Assembly (NCBI RefSeq): GCF_900106745.1
Contig: NZ_FNNV01000019.1
Location: 95,770-159,769 of the forward strand
DNA: 64,000 nt
Reading direction: 5' to 3'
Origin: Paenibacillus sp. CF384
GTDB taxonomy: Bacteria > Bacillota > Bacilli > Paenibacillales > Paenibacillaceae
The translations under genes were made by a program, and so were the position numbers. Under the pieces are notes generated by a model. The model was not told where the DNA came from and searched no databases. It was given only the letters and a program-made list of their open reading frames with translations. Below are positions 18,039-26,216 of this stretch, one piece after another. Within the stretch, counting starts at the first letter, position 1; every line of letters begins with the position of its first letter.

Positions 18039-19286
18039 CTATACCCATGCATCGCTCGAATAGCCTCGTTGCTCCCAATACCCAATATCTGTCCCCTCGA
18101 TTACTTCGATACGGCTAAGCCACTTGACCGACTTATAGGCATACATCTTGGGGACGATGAGTCGCACTGGACCTCCAAAATCATTGGAGATCGGGTTTCC
18201 ATCGTGCAGAACCGCAATCATAACATCTTCCATCTGCGCCTGCTCCAAGGTTAACATGTCTGTATACACCCCATCAGCAGAGTGAAATTTGATCGTCTTG
18301 GCACCTGGCTGAATGCCAGCTTGCTGAAGCATATCTTTCAACCGGATTCCTTCCCATGTATTGTTGTACACTGACCAACCTGTTACGCAGTGAAAATCAC
18401 TAACTTGTGCCTTTCGCTTTAACGCTACGAATTGCTCCCAATTCCAGATCATTTTATTGTCGACTAGCCCGTCGATTGTAAAAGACCAGTTGTTATTGTT
18501 GAATTTAGGAATCGGCGTAACCGTATAGAGTCGGAACCTCCCTTGCGCTCCTCCGCCAATCGGAGGCGACGAAGCAGGGAGAGCCTGTGGCGCCGGAAGC
18601 AATTGGTTTCCATTATTTGCAGCCAATTGGTTCATGTTCGTACTACTTTCGCCAATCCCGCTGCCAATTGAATTGTTTAGCCACTTTAGGAATGAAGGGC
18701 CAACTGCCACGGCAATTCCTGCCCCGATTGTCCATTTTACAAAAGCTCGCCGTGAATAAACCGATTGGGGGACCACCTTATCGGAGGCAGGCATTGCCTT
18801 TTCTCGACCAGTCTTCACAGTGCGCTTGCCCGGTTCCTTCAGCCACCTCAGCCTAGTAATAGAATGGTAGATGACATAAGGTATTCCGCCCCAAGTCAGC
18901 ATGTCATGAATCCAAAGTGCTGAATTGGCTAATCTCGGGCCGACTGCCCTGAACTGCCAGAGCAGTACGCCGGACAAAAACCAGCCGAGCAGTAAACCTA
19001 GCACTACCAAGATATTCAGCTTCTGCCACCGCTTCTCTTTCAACTGCTTCCAGTGCTTAGCCGCCAGAAGCAAATAGAATACTACCGGCAGCATAGAAGC
19101 AATCCCAATGACGATATGGATCCATTTCAGCCAGACCCTGCCTTCGCCTAAGACGCCTCTCCAGTATCCGCCTAGCAGCATGAGCCCGGATAAAGCAAGG
19201 ATCACAACGATCCATCCGTTCCAAGTATGAAGCAGCGCCAGCTTCTTGCCGAATCCTTTGCGAATTCTACTCAGCAGCTCTCCCAC
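18039..19286 (-). CDS. Membrane cytochrome b / molybdopterin sulfite-oxidase-type fusion protein
   Basis: A 415-residue protein. Residues 1-150 hold four hydrophobic segments with His residues (LLHTWNGW, KWIHIVIG, LWIHDMLTW, VIYHSITR) suited to haem b binding. A Tat-like SRRAFVKWTIGAG follows near residue 180. The C-terminal half is an oxidoreductase molybdopterin domain with Cys300 in DFHCVTGWS, the likely Mo ligand, and a DFGGPVRLIVPKMYAYK end. It looks like a single-chain version of the MsrP-MsrQ (YedYZ) pair. I chose the GTG at 19286, 6 bp after GGAGGGG, over an upstream TTG. Its substrate is not known. Confidence 0.8.
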   Translation of the reverse strand: MGELLSRIRKGFGKKLALLHTWNGWIVVILALSGLMLLGGYWRGVLGEGRVWLKWIHIVIGIASMLPVVFYLLLAAKHWKQLKEKRWQKLNILVVLGLLLGWFLSGVLLWQFRAVGPRLANSALWIHDMLTWGGIPYVIYHSITRLRWLKEPGKRTVKTGREKAMPASDKVVPQSVYSRRAFVKWTIGAGIAVAVGPSFLKWLNNSIGSGIGESSTNMNQLAANNGNQLLPAPQALPASSPPIGGGAQGRFRLYTVTPIPKFNNNNWSFTIDGLVDNKMIWNWEQFVALKRKAQVSDFHCVTGWSVYNNTWEGIRLKDMLQQAGIQPGAKTIKFHSADGVYTDMLTLEQAQMEDVMIAVLHDGNPISNDFGGPVRLIVPKMYAYKSVKWLSRIEVIEGTDIGYWEQRGYSSDAWV

Positions 19287-19313
19287 GCCTATTCCCCTCC
19301 TACTCGGTAACAA

Positions 19314-19637
19314 TCATGCCTGGTATAAAGTGAACCAGAATTGGCTGCCCTCTCCTGATGGATTCGGTTCGACTCCAATTGTTCCGCCAGCTTCCTCCGT
19401 GAACAGCTTAGCAATCGATAAACCAAGCCCCGCTCCGCCGCTCTCGCGGCTGCGTGAGCGGTCCACCCGGTAAAAGCGCTCGAAAATTTTCATTTCTTCG
19501 CCTGAAGGGACACCATTTCCCTCGTCATAAACCGTGATGCGAATTCTCGGTCCCTCAGGTACAGACGCCACAGGAACGGCATTTATCCCTAGCCTCCCAC
19601 GCACCGGAGAGTGCCTCCAATTCGTTGTAAGCGCCAT
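19314..19637 (-). pseudogene. Sensor histidine kinase, C-terminal fragment
   Basis: Only the end of a kinase ATP-binding domain remains: DEGNGVPSGEEMKIFERFYR (G1/F boxes), then GGAGLGLSIAKLFTEEAGG (G2 box) and QFWFTL. The sensor, dimerisation domain with the phospho-His, and N box are missing, and no response regulator is nearby. The stop lies 27 bp before the oxidoreductase start. In such loci a two-component system often precedes the oxidoreductase, so this is probably the remnant of that pair cut by a rearrangement near 19640. Confidence 0.8.
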
Positions 19638-19761
19638 TAAAATTCCAAGATCGGCTTATGTATAAGGTATAAGTCATTTGTTTTACACCCATAGGTTACC
19701 TCCAACTTGACAAGTTAAGCCTTTGGATAACAAAGGCTTAACTACTTCATGCGCATGCGAA

Positions 19762-20955
19762 TTAGTCATTGATTACGTACCTGTCTGCGATTACCCTTCT
19801 GCTCGATGGTAGATCCGGCATTTCGTTTACTGAAACAACGGCATTCGTTTTCTTCGACGGCTTCATCCAATACTTTTCATTCCCGGGCAGTTCATCGAAC
19901 CACGATGCTTCCGGAGGGCAATCCAAAATCATAAAGCGCCCGTATTGTCCATCTCTTGATTGATGATATTTGAGATACGCCTTACCTTGCTCTATTGCAA
20001 GAATTTCGATTTTTCCCGATGTATGGCTCATAGAGAGCCGGACCCGTTTGCCAAGGCCTGATGTACGTGCTTTGGCTTGCTCTACAATTTCGTAGACTTC
20101 CTCAAGGGGAAGGACAAAGTCACGATTCCCGGCTACCGGACGGTTAATAAAAAAGTAGTACGGTGTAACGCCTGCCCATGATAGTTGGTCCAGGAGGTCG
20201 CCGAGTACAACCGGGTCGTCATTTATCCCCTTAAGAATGGGGGTTTGATTCACGACAATTGCCCCTGCTTGATGTAACGCATCGAAACCACGCTTCGCTT
20301 CTTCCGTAATCTCCCGCGGATGATTGATATGGGCCATCACATAGATTCTTCGCTCCGGAGAGGAAAACTCCTTAATCGTTTCCAGCAGCTCTTTGTCTTC
20401 ATAAATTCGCATCGGGTTGAACACCGGTATTTTGGAGCCGAGACGAATTATCCGAACATGGCCTATTGCTCGTAATCTCTTAAGAATCGAGCGCAGCTTC
20501 GGAGTAGCCAAGATGAGACTATCTCCTCCCGTCAAGCGCACATTGCTTATTTCAGGATGTTCATCAATATATTGCAGACCGGCTTCCACGTCTGACACGG
20601 CTTCTTTCACATCGTTACGAAAAAGACGCTTTCGGAAACAATATCTGCAATAAGCCCCGCACACCTCGGAAACGATTAATAATGCCGTAGATTTATATTT
20701 GTGCTGGCAGCCCGGCACGACGTAATTGGTATCTTCATCCGAAGCATCCCATCGCCCGTATTCTTCTAACTCCCCTTCATTAGGGATGACAAGCTTTCGA
20801 ATGGGATCGTCAGGATCGCTCCAGTCGATTAAATTGAGATAGTAGTCATTCACGCGAAATACGAATTTGTCTGTTATTCGCTTTAGTCGTTCTCGTTCCA
20901 ACTCAGTGATCGCCGTGATCTTTCCAATGTCCGTAATATACTTTGGTTGTGCCAT
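19762..20955 (-). CDS. kamA: KamA family radical SAM protein (lysine 2,3-aminomutase-like)
   Basis: A 397-residue radical SAM enzyme. The cluster motif CGAYCRYCFRKRLF (residues about 94-107) gives the CxxxCxxC ligands. Family landmarks include VRLTGGDSLIL and FNPMRIYEDKELLE. The usual KamA binds PLP and SAM and turns L-lysine into beta-lysine, a precursor of the compatible solute N-acetyl-beta-lysine. The C-terminal part is shorter than in clostridial enzymes. The acetyltransferase partner (AblB/YodP) is not in the window. It lies behind a c-di-AMP riboswitch, which ties it to osmotic control. A related EF-P-lysine-type enzyme is an alternative. Confidence 0.85.
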   Translation of the reverse strand: MAQPKYITDIGKITAITELERERLKRITDKFVFRVNDYYLNLIDWSDPDDPIRKLVIPNEGELEEYGRWDASDEDTNYVVPGCQHKYKSTALLIVSEVCGAYCRYCFRKRLFRNDVKEAVSDVEAGLQYIDEHPEISNVRLTGGDSLILATPKLRSILKRLRAIGHVRIIRLGSKIPVFNPMRIYEDKELLETIKEFSSPERRIYVMAHINHPREITEEAKRGFDALHQAGAIVVNQTPILKGINDDPVVLGDLLDQLSWAGVTPYYFFINRPVAGNRDFVLPLEEVYEIVEQAKARTSGLGKRVRLSMSHTSGKIEILAIEQGKAYLKYHQSRDGQYGRFMILDCPPEASWFDELPGNEKYWMKPSKKTNAVVSVNEMPDLPSSRRVIADRYVIND

Positions 20956-21029
20956 TCATAATCCCTCCAAAAGGTATATTTATCACTCGGCTCTTCCTGC
21001 CGGGAAACGCTTCTCACCTCCAAAATAAA

Positions 21030-21083
21030 ATAAAAAAGACCCTCGCGCGAACAGAAAAATACCTTTTCTGCACGCTAAGGGCC
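21030..21083 (-). terminator. Second terminator in the kamA leader
   Basis: On the minus strand a long imperfect hairpin (GGCCCTTAGCGTGCAGAAAA against TTTTCTGTTCGCGCGAGGGTC, the latter in parts) is followed by TTTTTTATTTTATTTT. It lies 75 bp upstream of the kamA start, after the riboswitch and the first terminator. Confidence 0.75.
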
Positions 21084-21089
21084 TAATAA

Positions 21090-21119
21090 AAACACAAAAA
21101 GACCCCGTAAAAGGGTCAT
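21090..21119 (-). terminator. First terminator of the c-di-AMP riboswitch expression platform
   Basis: TGACCCTTTTACGGGGTC followed by TTTTTGTGTTTTT on the minus strand. Its 5' arm (ATGACCC) is complementary to GGGTCAT at the 3' edge of the aptamer, so the two pairings exclude each other. Confidence 0.8.
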
Positions 21120-21150
21120 TGATATACAGAGTTACACTGTAAAAAACACA

Positions 21151-21280
21151 TGACCCATCCAAAGCTTACGAGGTTAGCTGACGGACTCGGGATAGATGGT
21201 TCCCTACGATCGAATAATCGACCGATTCGCCCCAAAAAATTGGTTTCCCCGTTTTCCGGTTATACCGGAAACTAAGCTGG
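21151..21280 (-). ncRNA. Cyclic di-AMP riboswitch (ydaO/yuaA type) upstream of kamA
   Basis: Read on the minus strand, the leader contains the blocks that mark this class in order: CAGCTTAGTTTCCGG, CGGGGAAACCA, TTGGGGCGAATC, CGTAGGGAA, then GAGTCCGTCAGCTAACCTCG and TAAGC. The last block is nearly invariant in known ydaO riboswitches. A terminator follows directly. Known members shut off K+ import, osmolyte uptake and cell-wall genes when c-di-AMP is high. Control of an aminomutase that makes a compatible-solute precursor fits this theme. Identification rests on recognised consensus blocks, not a covariance search. Confidence 0.92.
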
Positions 21281-21393
21281 TTATACTGTACTCAATAATA
21301 CGAGAGTTGTCAATCCTTGGGTCAATCCATAGACCTATTCATGGGTCGTCATGCTCACTCTATTAACAAGCTAATTAAATTGTGAAAGAAGTA

Positions 21394-21936
21394 TTATTCA
21401 GCAGCCGTGGCAATTGCCTTGGTTTCATGTACCGTACCATGTGGATGTTCAGGTGGCGCGTAGATAACGTAAATTTTCAGTGGTGTATGACCTGTATTGG
21501 TTACATTGTGCCATTTTCCTGCAGGTATCATAATGGCATAGTTGTCATAGGCTCTTTCTTGAAAATCCAGTTTATTTTTGCTATCACCCATTTGAACAAG
21601 TCCCTGACCTTCTTCAATACGTATGAATTGATCTGTTGTCGGATGAACTTCCAAACCGATGTCCTCTCCAACATTAATACTCATCAAGGTCACTTGAAAA
21701 TGTTTCCCTGTCCATAATGCCGTGCGGTATGTTTTGTTTTGCTTAGCGGCTTGATCAATATTCACGACAAAGGGTTTCGGTCCATAATCTGTTAGTATGA
21801 TGTTTCCATATGAATTCTGGTTGATCGTATTCCAATTGTAAGAATGAGGATTCCAATTATTACACCAAATGTTATGATTCCAGTTCGAATACATAGGATT
21901 ATGCCATCGATACGGATAGCATGATTGTTGGTACAT
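21394..21936 (-). CDS. Cupin domain protein with Asn/Trp/Tyr-rich N-terminus
   Basis: A 180-residue protein. The first 50 residues are rich in N, W, Y and H (YPYRWHNPMYSNWNHNIW), like spore-coat or low-complexity surface proteins. Residues 55-170 form a cupin: EVHPTTDQFIRIEEGQGLVQ, then MIPAGKWHNVTNTG and APPEHPHG. The ATG follows GGGAG. It stands alone in a small transcription unit. Similar cupins in Bacillus are annotated as spore-coat-associated or mannose-6-phosphate-isomerase-like; the function is unknown. Confidence 0.75.
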   Translation of the reverse strand: MYQQSCYPYRWHNPMYSNWNHNIWCNNWNPHSYNWNTINQNSYGNIILTDYGPKPFVVNIDQAAKQNKTYRTALWTGKHFQVTLMSINVGEDIGLEVHPTTDQFIRIEEGQGLVQMGDSKNKLDFQERAYDNYAIMIPAGKWHNVTNTGHTPLKIYVIYAPPEHPHGTVHETKAIATAAE

Positions 21937-22030
21937 TTTCGTTCTCCCTTCATTGACACCTGTTTTTCATCTTTTATCATATGCAGATGCCTAATTAAGG
22001 GATCGTCAAAATGTGCATTAATAGGCTATT

Positions 22031-22060
22031 AAAAAACCAATTTCCACAACTGGAAATTGG
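22031..22060 (-). terminator. Terminator after the 22091-22417 gene
   Basis: CCAATTTCCA and TGGAAATTGG form a perfect 10-bp stem with a 4-base loop, followed by six T on the minus strand. Confidence 0.9.
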
Positions 22061-22090
22061 TCACATTATGATTGTTTGCGACTTTACTGC

Positions 22091-22417
22091 TTAAAACTCT
22101 TTAGGTGCTCCCATTTGTAAATCCATTGAAGCAATAAATTTCTTAGTTTCATCAGTACCTATATCGCCAATGGTTTTATAAATTTCCTTAAGTAAGAAAT
22201 CATATTCGTCATTTTCACTGTCATGGTGATAAGGAATACCCGGATAATGTGCACGGAAATAAGTATGCTCTTCCGCTCGTTCCCAATCATCAAATAAATT
22301 TTTTAACTTCTCGACTTCATCTTCAGACGCATAGATCTCTAATTCATAGGCAGCATCGCCTTGATTATGCATAATGCATTTTGACTGAACCGAAACGTAA
22401 TATTTTCTTTTTTCCAT
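22091..22417 (-). CDS. Hypothetical acidic cytoplasmic protein
   Basis: A 108-residue, acidic, soluble protein starting MEKRKYYVSVQSKCIM. It contains YELEIYASEDEVEKLKNLFD and HYPGIPYHHDSENDEYD. I do not recognise the family with certainty. It has its own good ribosome site (GGAGG) and a strong terminator, so it is very likely a real gene. It lies just downstream of the persulfide-response genes. Confidence 0.7.
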   Translation of the reverse strand: MEKRKYYVSVQSKCIMHNQGDAAYELEIYASEDEVEKLKNLFDDWERAEEHTYFRAHYPGIPYHHDSENDEYDFLLKEIYKTIGDIGTDETKKFIASMDLQMGAPKEF

Positions 22418-22436
22418 GTAAGATCCTCCTTTACCA

Positions 22437-22655
22437 CTATCTTAAAAAAAGTGACCAGATAATCGCACCGAAAATTATAAGAACTGGAAGTGCGAAGTAC
22501 GCAAGCACAATCGGATTGGATAATACCGGATGTTTAACTGTAGTCATACTGGTATTTTTATCCAATACCTTATGCTGCTGTTTACGTATAAAATAAATTG
22601 AACTAAGCAATGAGATTACACATACGGCAGCACCACGAATACCCTTAAATAAAAA
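22437..22655 (-). CDS. Small hydrophobic reading frame continuing in frame after the DUF2892 gene
   Basis: A 72-codon open frame directly after, and in the same frame as, the TAA of the upstream DUF2892 gene. It encodes two hydrophobic segments, near AAVCVISLLSSIYFIRK and SNPIVLAYFALPVLIIFGAI, split by a short polar linker. No ATG/GTG/TTG with a ribosome site sits at its beginning; the internal ATG at 22547 would give only the second segment (36 residues). It may be a real small membrane protein with an unusual start or the decayed 3' part of a longer gene. Confidence 0.35.
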   Translation of the reverse strand, partial: FLFKGIRGAAVCVISLLSSIYFIRKQQHKVLDKNTSMTTVKHPVLSNPIVLAYFALPVLIIFGAIIWSLFLR

Positions 22656-22850
22656 TTAACTTCTTGTTGTTTGCTTACATGTGGAAACACCTAGTATTGC
22701 GCTAACAGGACAATATCTGATAGCCCCCGTTATAATTGGCGCTGAGCCAATTAATCCCCACCAACTTTTATAATAAATTCCAATAAGAATAATTATTGTT
22801 CCAATCGAAATTCTTATAACTTGCTCAGTTTTACCGACGTTACATTTCAT
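22656..22850 (-). CDS. DUF2892 (YgaP membrane-domain) protein
   Basis: A 64-residue membrane protein starting MKCNVGKTEQVIRISIG, with two hydrophobic segments and CPVSAILGVSTCK near the end. This matches the DUF2892 family, the membrane part of rhodanese YgaP. Its conserved Cys residues and place beside the CstR, rhodanese and TusA genes point to persulfide handling. Usual length of stand-alone members is 60-70. Confidence 0.8.
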   Translation of the reverse strand: MKCNVGKTEQVIRISIGTIIILIGIYYKSWWGLIGSAPIITGAIRYCPVSAILGVSTCKQTTRS

Positions 22851-23072
22851 TAGAGATAACGTCCCTCCAATAGATTTTTTTATTTACAATTCATCTGTAA
22901 CGAAACACTAACCGCTGATAAATCTAACTCACTTTTTTCTCATATCTTGAAATCATGCCCTAATGAACACTACCAGAAGGAGTTCATCCCTTCATTAGAT
23001 GGATATATCGAGCATTACAAGGATTCAACAAAATAATTATGTGCAAATTCATAAAACCTATGTAAGAAAAAA

Positions 23073-23101
23073 AATCATTAGCCCATATGTGCTAATGATT
23101 T
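23073..23101 (-). terminator. Terminator after cstR
   Basis: AAATCATTAGC and GCTAATGATTT arms with an 8-base loop and T runs on both sides; it follows the cstR stop by 20 bp. Confidence 0.9.
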
Positions 23102-23120
23102 TTTATTATTTTGCAATATT

Positions 23121-23381
23121 TTAACGGCTTTTGACCAACAATTCCACCGCTTGTTTGACTAATTTGCTTGTATCTCCGCCAGCTTCTTTTTCTTCAAAGA
23201 TACATTTTTCGAGGTTTACTGCTACGATGTAGGCAATTGCTTTATCTGCTGCACTTCTGACAGCAGATAACTGTGCTACGACATCTTTGCAAGGCTGTTC
23301 TTCTTCCATCATTTTCAAGACCCCGCGTATTTGTCCCTCAACACGCTTTAATCTTCGTTTTACATCATCATCATATTGCAT
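23121..23381 (-). CDS. cstR: Persulfide-sensing repressor CstR (CsoR family)
   Basis: An 86-residue all-helical repressor. Cys31 (EQPCKDV) and Cys60 (NLEKCIF) are present, with the same numbering as in S. aureus CstR. The His and other ligands that make CsoR a copper sensor are absent around NLEKC. CstR forms di- and trisulfide links between these cysteines on exposure to persulfide and leaves its operator. Four matching palindromes in this cluster (23400, 23943, 27044, 27136) support this. It lies downstream of the sulfur genes it should control and has its own operator. Confidence 0.9.
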   Translation of the reverse strand: MQYDDDVKRRLKRVEGQIRGVLKMMEEEQPCKDVVAQLSAVRSAADKAIAYIVAVNLEKCIFEEKEAGGDTSKLVKQAVELLVKSR

Positions 23382-23399
23382 TCGGAACCCTCCAATTTT

Positions 23400-23415
23400 A
23401 TACGGATATGGGTAT
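23400..23415. promoter_or_regulatory. Putative CstR operator, cstR promoter
   Basis: ATACGGATATGGGTAT, one half-site exact, upstream of cstR. It matches the pattern of the other three sites. Confidence 0.6.
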
Positions 23416-23432
23416 ACTTTTTCGTTCGATCT

Positions 23433-23915
23433 TTAAATAAATAAATTTACTTTCGCATCTACTGCATCGCCCAAATATGCAGCAACCCCTGCGTACTCGA
23501 TATCATCCATCAGCTCTTCCTTTTGCAAACCGAGCAAGTCCATGGTCATCGTACAAGCCACTAATTTGACCCCCTGCTCTTGAGCTAATTCAATGAGCTC
23601 AGGGAGAGACAGAGCATTATGCTTCTTCATTACATGCTTAATCATTTTAGGTCCCATTCCGCCAAAATTCATTTTGGATAGACCCAGCTTATTCGCGCCG
23701 CGTGGCATCATCTTTGCAAACATCTTTTCTAAGAATCCCTTTTTTAAAGCTACTTGTTCATCTTTACGAAGCGCGTTAAGCCCCCAAAATGTAAAGAAAA
23801 TAGTCACATCATGGTCATATGCAGCCGCCCCGTTCGCAATAATAAATGCTGCAATAGCCTTATCTAATTCTCCACTAAAAAGAACGATTGTCGTTTTTTC
23901 ATTATTTCCTGTCAA
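23433..23915 (-). CDS. DsrE/DsrF-like sulfur relay protein
   Basis: A 160-residue DsrE2-type protein. It has TIVLFSGELDKAIAAFIIAN at the start, FFTFWGLNALRKD, a glycine/methionine-rich centre (KMNFGGMGPKMIK) and LVACTMTMDLLG with the single Cys expected to carry a persulfide. The start is TTG at 23915, 8 bp after AAGGGAT; no ATG fits. It lies between two CstR operators. In the family these proteins pass sulfane sulfur between TusA and rhodanese partners, which are adjacent here. Confidence 0.85.
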   Translation of the reverse strand: MTGNNEKTTIVLFSGELDKAIAAFIIANGAAAYDHDVTIFFTFWGLNALRKDEQVALKKGFLEKMFAKMMPRGANKLGLSKMNFGGMGPKMIKHVMKKHNALSLPELIELAQEQGVKLVACTMTMDLLGLQKEELMDDIEYAGVAAYLGDAVDAKVNLFI

Positions 23916-23942
23916 GAATGTTCATCCCTTCTTATTGTACAT

Positions 23943-23958
23943 ATACGAGTATGGGTAT
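23943..23958. promoter_or_regulatory. Putative CstR operator, dsrE promoter
   Basis: ATACGAGTATGGGTAT about 30 bp upstream of the DsrE-like gene. Same ATAC-N8-GTAT layout as the other sites. Confidence 0.6.
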
Positions 23959-24062
23959 TCAATATTATTAAAAAAAAGCACATTGTTTTAACCTCAAAAA
24001 GATTGATGTTTTGGTTTTTAAAAGGAAAATGACGCGGAACTTCTTCCTTCTCCTTCGTTTTA

Positions 24063-24290
24063 TTACGCTTTTTTAATCCAAAATTTATATACGCCATTTT
24101 CCTCTGCGTGGCTAAGCAATTCGTGTCCTGTACTTTTAGTCCAAGCCGCAAGATCGTTTTTAGCACCTTTATCTGTCGCATGCACTTCTAATACTTGACC
24201 TGATTCAAGTTCTGTAATAGACTTTTTTGTTCTTACAATAGGCATCGGACAAGCCAAGCCTTTAGCATCCAACACTTTATCGCTGTTCAT
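24063..24290 (-). CDS. TusA-family sulfurtransferase
   Basis: A 75-residue TusA-like protein. The active Cys lies in the classical LDAKGLACPMPIVRTKKSI motif (Cys14). The usual fold and length fit. It follows a GGAGGAA site and lies 12 bp downstream of the rhodanese-MBL gene. It should accept persulfide sulfur and pass it to partners in the cluster. Confidence 0.92.
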   Translation of the reverse strand: MNSDKVLDAKGLACPMPIVRTKKSITELESGQVLEVHATDKGAKNDLAAWTKSTGHELLSHAEENGVYKFWIKKA

Positions 24291-24302
24291 TGTTTTTCCT
24301 CC

Positions 24303-25439
24303 TTATTTATCATGAACTGCACAACGATTCGGACCTATTTCCATCTCACGCTGTTCTTCCTTATTTGGATTTATTTTCCCCATATTGGTTTGGCGAATTT
24401 CTTGATAGGAGTTCGGTTGAGGCGGTAAGTTTTCGGTTACAATTTTGCGGAACTCACCTTCATTTTGAATATTTAATCCCGGATTTTCTTTGTACAGAGC
24501 TCCTAAGCGACCGGATACAAGACCTCTTTCGCCAAGTTCAGTTCCTTTACCGAAATGGGCAGGAAGTACAATCAACGCTTCGGATAGATCTTTGTAGCGG
24601 CTGTAAAGCGTCTCACGAAGATCACCAACCCAATCTTCCGCGAGTCCTGCCAAATCGGGGCGTCCAATCGACTCAACAAAGAGAATATCTCCAGTCAAAA
24701 GGTACTTATTATCAATAATGAAGGATGTCGATCCAATTGTGTGCCCCGGTGAATAAATAGGCTGCACTTTAATCGTTTCATTACCGACATAAATGTCTTT
24801 ACCTTCTTCGAGTTTTTCATAGTCGAACGTCACTTCAGTCGCATCTTTTGGCGGCAAGAGATACGTCGCGCCGTATTTCTGAGCCAGTGCTCTTCCCCCG
24901 GAAATGTGATCGGCATGAAGATGTGTGTCGATCGTATGAAGCAGCTTTACACCTTTCTCTTGCATAAATTGCTCGTATTGATCGATCATGCGGCTTGTAT
25001 CGATAATTGCGGCTTCACCATTAGAAATCACCATATATGACAGGCAGCCTTTGCCAATACGAACAAATTGGTAAAGCTCTCCTCCACCGGATAGATCGGC
25101 TACTCTTACAGGCTCAAGGTACTCGCTCCACGATTTCATACCACCTTCAAGGTAAAAAACATTGCTTCTACCCGCCTCAGCAATTTGTTCCGCGACAAAA
25201 ATAGACGAACCTTCTTTAGCACAAACCACTATGACATTTTTACCATCCGGGATACTTTCAAGAGCTGGAGAAATGTCATCCAATAAATCAAAGTAGGGAA
25301 TATTTATGATTTCAACGCTGTTTCCTTCAATTTTCCAATCCTTAAAATCAGATTCATTCCGTACATCCAGGATACACAATTCTTCGTTATGAAGGACCAT
25401 TTTCGCGACTTCTTTTGCAGTTATTTTTTGTATCGTCAT
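24303..25439 (-). CDS. Rhodanese / MBL-fold persulfide dioxygenase-like fusion
   Basis: A 378-residue protein. Residues 1-110 form a rhodanese domain with Cys in VVCAKEGSS. Residues 125-340 form a metallo-beta-lactamase fold with [28 protein letters not shown] and LPAHFGKG, the ETHE1-type iron ligands. S. aureus CstB joins the same two parts in the reverse order. Predicted role: oxidise persulfide to sulfite or thiosulfate. It lies between the TusA gene and the TusA-rhodanese gene in one operon. Confidence 0.87.
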   Translation of the reverse strand: MTIQKITAKEVAKMVLHNEELCILDVRNESDFKDWKIEGNSVEIINIPYFDLLDDISPALESIPDGKNVIVVCAKEGSSIFVAEQIAEAGRSNVFYLEGGMKSWSEYLEPVRVADLSGGGELYQFVRIGKGCLSYMVISNGEAAIIDTSRMIDQYEQFMQEKGVKLLHTIDTHLHADHISGGRALAQKYGATYLLPPKDATEVTFDYEKLEEGKDIYVGNETIKVQPIYSPGHTIGSTSFIIDNKYLLTGDILFVESIGRPDLAGLAEDWVGDLRETLYSRYKDLSEALIVLPAHFGKGTELGERGLVSGRLGALYKENPGLNIQNEGEFRKIVTENLPPQPNSYQEIRQTNMGKINPNKEEQREMEIGPNRCAVHDK

Positions 25440-25514
25440 AGTTGCTATTTCATCCTCCTGTATTAGAACATTAGTGTGACAGTTGCATCTTGCGCAAAGT
25501 CAAGGAACCTGTGA

Positions 25515-26087
25515 TTAATCTTTTTCAACTTCGCCAGTCCATTTGGTCATGCCTTGAACAGCATTTTTCACATTTTTAAAACCCTGCTCCGCTAATGTTT
25601 GACAAGCCATATCACTACGGTTGCCGCTGCGGCAAACCAAATAATATTCCTGTTCCGGATCAAGCTCATGCAGTCGTTTTTCAAGCTCTCCTAATGGTAG
25701 GGATTGGGCTCCAGCAATTCGACCAAAAGCATATTCAGCAGGTTCGCGGACATCCAAAATTTTTAACTTTTCGCCAGCGGAAAGCTTATTTCGGATTTCC
25801 TCATTGGAAATCGTATGCGGAAATTTACTTTCTTCCTTGGTTTCAGTAGGATCTGATTTCCGAATATAGTGCCGGAAGACACCTTTATCTTCCTTAAAGC
25901 CGATATATTGATGACCGGTGCGCTTCGCCCAACTTTGAAGATCCGCAACGGAGCCTTTATCGGTTGCACGTACTTCTAATACTTCGCCTGTCCTCATCTC
26001 CTCTATCGTTTTTTTGGTACGCACCACCGGAAGCGGACATGCTAGACCCTCACATTCTAATGTTTGGTTAACTTGCAAATTAGTCAT
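25515..26087 (-). CDS. TusA-rhodanese fusion sulfurtransferase
   Basis: A 190-residue protein. Residues 1-80 are TusA-like with LECEGLACPLPVVRTKKTI. Residues 90-185 are a rhodanese domain with KILDVREPAEY and the active loop LVCRSGNRSDMA. The arrangement resembles CstA, except that CstA carries a further DsrE domain; here the DsrE-like unit is the separate gene at 23433. It lies 75 bp upstream of the MBL gene and 130 bp downstream of tauE. Confidence 0.88.
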   Translation of the reverse strand: MTNLQVNQTLECEGLACPLPVVRTKKTIEEMRTGEVLEVRATDKGSVADLQSWAKRTGHQYIGFKEDKGVFRHYIRKSDPTETKEESKFPHTISNEEIRNKLSAGEKLKILDVREPAEYAFGRIAGAQSLPLGELEKRLHELDPEQEYYLVCRSGNRSDMACQTLAEQGFKNVKNAVQGMTKWTGEVEKD

Positions 26088-26131
26088 CCATAAAACCCCC
26101 TTGTGTTATTTACCAAACTCCATAATCATAA

Positions 26132-26185
26132 CTATTCACATGCTCTTCCACTGCGATTGCCGCTGCGGCAAACTAGAAGCTGTTC
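26132..26185 (-). pseudogene. Rhodanese active-site fragment
   Basis: Between tauE and the TusA-rhodanese gene, the minus strand reads EQLLVCRSGNRSGRACE and then a stop, with a stop directly before it. This is the rhodanese active-site loop left from a lost gene or duplication. It matches the neighbouring intact domain (LVCRSGNRSDMACQ). Confidence 0.6.
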
Positions 26186-26216
26186 CTAATACGTTTTTCT
26201 GCTCATTTAGCTCTTC

